NCBI RefSeq assembly: GCF_001557215.1
Contig: NZ_LSJM01000289.1
Location: 1 to 8,251 of the forward strand
Length of the DNA: 8,251 bases
Source: Sphingomonas sp. CCH9-E2
GTDB taxonomy: Bacteria > Pseudomonadota > Alphaproteobacteria > Sphingomonadales > Sphingomonadaceae
Direction: 5' to 3'
Below are positions 6,375 to 8,251 of the stretch, piece after piece. A program made the position numbers and the translations under genes. Every line of letters begins with the position of its first letter. The first letter of the stretch is position 1. Below the pieces are notes generated by a model, which worked only from the letters and a program-made list of their open reading frames with translations, ran no database searches and was not told where the DNA came from.

Positions 6375-6515
6375 CGTGAATCTTTCGCAATCCCGGAAAC
6401 GCCGCCGGGCCGGTGGCGCGGCCCTAGACCATCTGGCGCGACGGGGGAACACCGCCTATTCGAAACCGGTCCATAGGGCAGCTTTGTGCCCGGCCCCGTT
6501 CACTTGGAGACCTGC
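6375..6515. promoter_or_regulatory. Divergent intergenic region, ilvA and amidohydrolase
   Basis: These 141 bases separate two divergently transcribed genes and must hold both of their promoters unless transcription starts inside a gene. No clear -35/-10 pair was found on either strand. A short GC-rich stem (cgccgc near 6400 with gtggcg near 6413, including one G-T pair) falls in the ilvA leader. No leader peptide rich in Ile, Val, Leu or Thr codons was seen, so classical attenuation of ilvA is not supported. Confidence 0.4.
6506..6510 (+). promoter_or_regulatory. Ribosome site that sets the amidohydrolase start
   Basis: GGAGA at 6506-6510 lies 5 bases before the GTG at 6516. The longer in-frame GTG at 6486 has no Shine-Dalgarno and would place ten residues, including His, Glu and Thr, ahead of an otherwise standard signal peptide. 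This site therefore favours the start at 6516. Confidence 0.65.
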
Positions 6516-8189
6516 GTGCGCCTTCCCGTTTCGCTTGCCCTGATCGCCGCGCTGCTGCTGCCCGCGCCTGCGCTTGCCGATGCATTGGTCGATAACGTCG
6601 ACGGGATCACGCTGGATGAAAATGGCGAGGTTGTCCGCTTCACCGGCATCGTGATGTCGCCCGATGGCAAAGTGGTGAGGCTGCTCAAGCGCGGGGAGAA
6701 GCGGCCCGAGCGCCCCGACTGGCGCGCCGATCTGAAGGGCCGGGTGGTCATCCCCGGCATGGTGGACGCGCACGGCCACGTCATGAACCTCGGCTTCCGC
6801 GCGCTCGCGCTCGATCTGTCGGCCACGCGGTCGCTGGCACAGGCGCAGGACGCGATCCGCCGCTATGCCGCCGAAAATCCCACGCGTCGCTGGATCACCG
6901 GAGGTGGCTGGAATCAGGAGGTCTGGGGCCTTGGCCGCTTCCCGACCGCGGCTGAGCTGGACGCGGCGACGGGCGACGTCCCGACCTGGCTGGTCCGCGC
7001 CGACGGCCATGCCGGCTGGGCCAACAGCGCGGCGCTGAAGGCGGCAGGGATCACGCCCTCCACCAAATCCCCGGCGGGCGGGCGGATCGAGCTGGTCGCG
7101 GGCAAGCCCGGTGGCGTGTTCGTCGATGCGGCGATGGAACTGATCGAGAAGGCACTGCCCCAGCCCACGCCGCGCGACCGCAACGCCGCCTTCATCAAGG
7201 CCCAAGAACTCCTCTTGTCGATGGGCGTCACCGCCAGCGCCGATATGGGAACCAGCGTCGATGACTGGCTGACCTATCGCCGCATGGGTGACATGGGACT
7301 GCTGCGGATGCGGATCATGTCCTATTCGGATGGCGTCGAAACCGCATTGCGCGTCGGCGGGAGCGGCCCGACGCCGTGGCTCTATGGCGACAAGCTGCGG
7401 ATGGGCGGGATCAAGCTCTACACCGATGGCGCGCTTGGTTCGCGCGGGGCGTGGCTCAAGGCGCCGTATAGCGACGCCCCGGGCAATCGCGGCCTGCCGT
7501 TCCTGACCGATGCCCAGTTGTCCAACCTGCTCGTCCGCGGCGCGATGGACGGGTTCCAGTTTGCGATCCACGCGATCGGCGACCGCGCCAACCAGCAGGT
7601 TCTGGACGCGATTACCGAGGTCGGCGAGACCTATAAGGGCGACCGGCGCTGGCGGATCGAACATGCGCAGGTCGTCGATCCCGCAGATCTGCCGCGCTTC
7701 GCCAAGCTCGGCGTGATTGCGTCGATGCAGCCGGTGCATCAGAGCAGCGACCGTACCATGGCCGAGGCGCGCGTCGGGCCGGCACGACTGACTGGGGCCT
7801 ATGCCTGGAAGTCGATCCTGGCCAGCGGCGCGCGGATCGCCTTCGGCTCCGACTATCCGGTCGAAAGCCCCAACCCGTTCGAAGGCTGGGCGACCGGTTT
7901 CACGCGGCAGGACGGACAGGGCCAGCCGGTTGGCGGCTGGCGACCCGATGAAGCGCTGACGCGCGAACGCAGCTGGCGTGCTTTCACGCTGGACGGTGCC
8001 TATGCCGGTTTTGCCGAGACCAAATTCGGCCACCTCGCGCCCGGCATGCGCGCGGATTTCATCGTCGTGGATCGCGACCCGCTGCTGGCATCGCCCAGCG
8101 AATTGCGCGCGACGGTGGTGATCGAAACCTGGGTCGGCGGGGAGCAAGTCTATCGCCGCCCGGGCAGCGACGCTTCCGGCGGGCAATAG
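6516..8189 (+). CDS. Exported YtcJ-like metal-dependent amidohydrolase
   Basis: This 557-residue protein belongs to the YtcJ/Amidohydro_3 group (COG1574) of metal-dependent hydrolases. From the GTG at 6516 it begins with a classical signal peptide: Arg near the N-terminus, a hydrophobic core at about 6-15, and a likely cleavage site after A-L-A (19-21). It is therefore expected in the periplasm or anchored outside the inner membrane. Metal-site motifs are all present: HGH (H86, H88) in GMVDAHGHV, the lysine K300 in GGIKLYTDGALGSRGA, H352 in AIHAIGD, H383 in IEHAQ, and D446 in FGSDYPVESP. A C-terminal beta part closes with LAPGMRADFIVVDRDPL (507-523). The substrate is unknown; the group cleaves C-N bonds of amides or related compounds. 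The gene is divergent from ilvA and has no clear operon partner within the window. Confidence 0.9.
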   Translation: MRLPVSLALIAALLLPAPALADALVDNVDGITLDENGEVVRFTGIVMSPDGKVVRLLKRGEKRPERPDWRADLKGRVVIPGMVDAHGHVMNLGFRALALDLSATRSLAQAQDAIRRYAAENPTRRWITGGGWNQEVWGLGRFPTAAELDAATGDVPTWLVRADGHAGWANSAALKAAGITPSTKSPAGGRIELVAGKPGGVFVDAAMELIEKALPQPTPRDRNAAFIKAQELLLSMGVTASADMGTSVDDWLTYRRMGDMGLLRMRIMSYSDGVETALRVGGSGPTPWLYGDKLRMGGIKLYTDGALGSRGAWLKAPYSDAPGNRGLPFLTDAQLSNLLVRGAMDGFQFAIHAIGDRANQQVLDAITEVGETYKGDRRWRIEHAQVVDPADLPRFAKLGVIASMQPVHQSSDRTMAEARVGPARLTGAYAWKSILASGARIAFGSDYPVESPNPFEGWATGFTRQDGQGQPVGGWRPDEALTRERSWRAFTLDGAYAGFAETKFGHLAPGMRADFIVVDRDPLLASPSELRATVVIETWVGGEQVYRRPGSDASGGQ

Positions 8190-8251
8190 CTGGATTGCGG
8201 CACCGGCCCGCTCCCCCACCCGGCCACCCATCGGCAGGATATTCTGAAATG
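8190..8251. other. 3' intergenic end with a possible start codon
   Basis: This holds 62 bases after the amidohydrolase stop. The window ends exactly on ATG (8249-8251), preceded by AGGAT (8236-8240), which is a modest ribosome site at a spacing of 8 bases. It may start another plus-strand gene, but no codons are visible. No terminator hairpin was found, so read-through from the amidohydrolase is possible. Confidence 0.25.

Noticed and set aside
6375..6452. N-terminal extension of ilvA to an ATG at 6452
   Set aside because: The 26 extra residues are Arg/Pro-rich, unlike the enzyme family, and would use up most of the intergenic space needed for divergent promoters.
5010..6476. A 488-codon open frame on the plus strand opposite ilvA
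   Set aside because: The minus strand encodes an unmistakable threonine ammonia-lyase. The plus frame is repetitive in Arg, His and Asp and has no recognisable domain.
6486..6515. Upstream GTG start of the amidohydrolase at 6486
   Set aside because: No Shine-Dalgarno precedes it, and it would spoil the signal peptide that begins cleanly at the GTG at 6516 behind GGAGA.
6456..8231. A 591-codon open frame on the minus strand opposite the amidohydrolase
   Set aside because: It is a composition shadow of a gene with all metal-site motifs intact, and has no plausible family signature.
1..8251. CRISPR array, tRNA, rRNA or insertion sequence
   Set aside because: No regularly spaced direct repeats, no cloverleaf-like segments, no rRNA sequence and no transposase motifs were seen anywhere in the window.

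Overview
The window looks like chromosomal DNA of a sphingomonad-type alphaproteobacterium. This rests on high G+C with strong G/C preference at third codon positions in most genes, on GGAGG-type ribosome sites, and on the character of the proteins: a YtcJ-like exported amidohydrolase, an ACT-domain threonine ammonia-lyase, a Bpt-type aminoacyl transferase, and an ATP-grasp/alpha-E/transglutaminase operon. The taxonomic call is an inference from style; no marker gene is present.

Layout from left to right. Positions 1-110 hold an inverted, REP-like intergenic repeat. Positions 143-574 encode an unrecognised 143-residue protein with less biased codon use than its neighbours. Positions 575-878 are a C-rich, G-poor gap that ends in a dyad symmetry and a good ribosome site. 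Next is a tight three-gene plus-strand operon (879-4095) whose genes are joined by two TGATG stop/start overlaps: a circularly permuted ATP-grasp protein, an alpha-E helical protein and a transglutaminase-fold protein. On the minus strand follow bpt (4098-4886), only 2 bases from the end of the operon and convergent with it, and ilvA (5130-6374). Between them is a 243-base gap holding a hairpin and a doubtful 10-codon ORF. An exported amidohydrolase (6516-8189) is divergent from ilvA. The last three bases of the window are an ATG that could begin another gene.

The operon is the most interesting part. This trio is known from comparative genomics as a predicted peptide-forming or peptide-modifying system, and it often sits next to the proteasome-related peptidase Anbu. 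Here no peptidase follows, and the transglutaminase-fold protein has alanine (A165) where the catalytic cysteine is expected, while the His and Asp of the triad are kept. The third component is therefore probably not a conventional cysteine hydrolase or transferase. It may bind peptide, or act as a structural partner of the ATP-grasp enzyme. The flanking genes (leucyl-tRNA-dependent protein tagging, threonine deamination, exported amidohydrolase) look like ordinary housekeeping or accessory metabolism.
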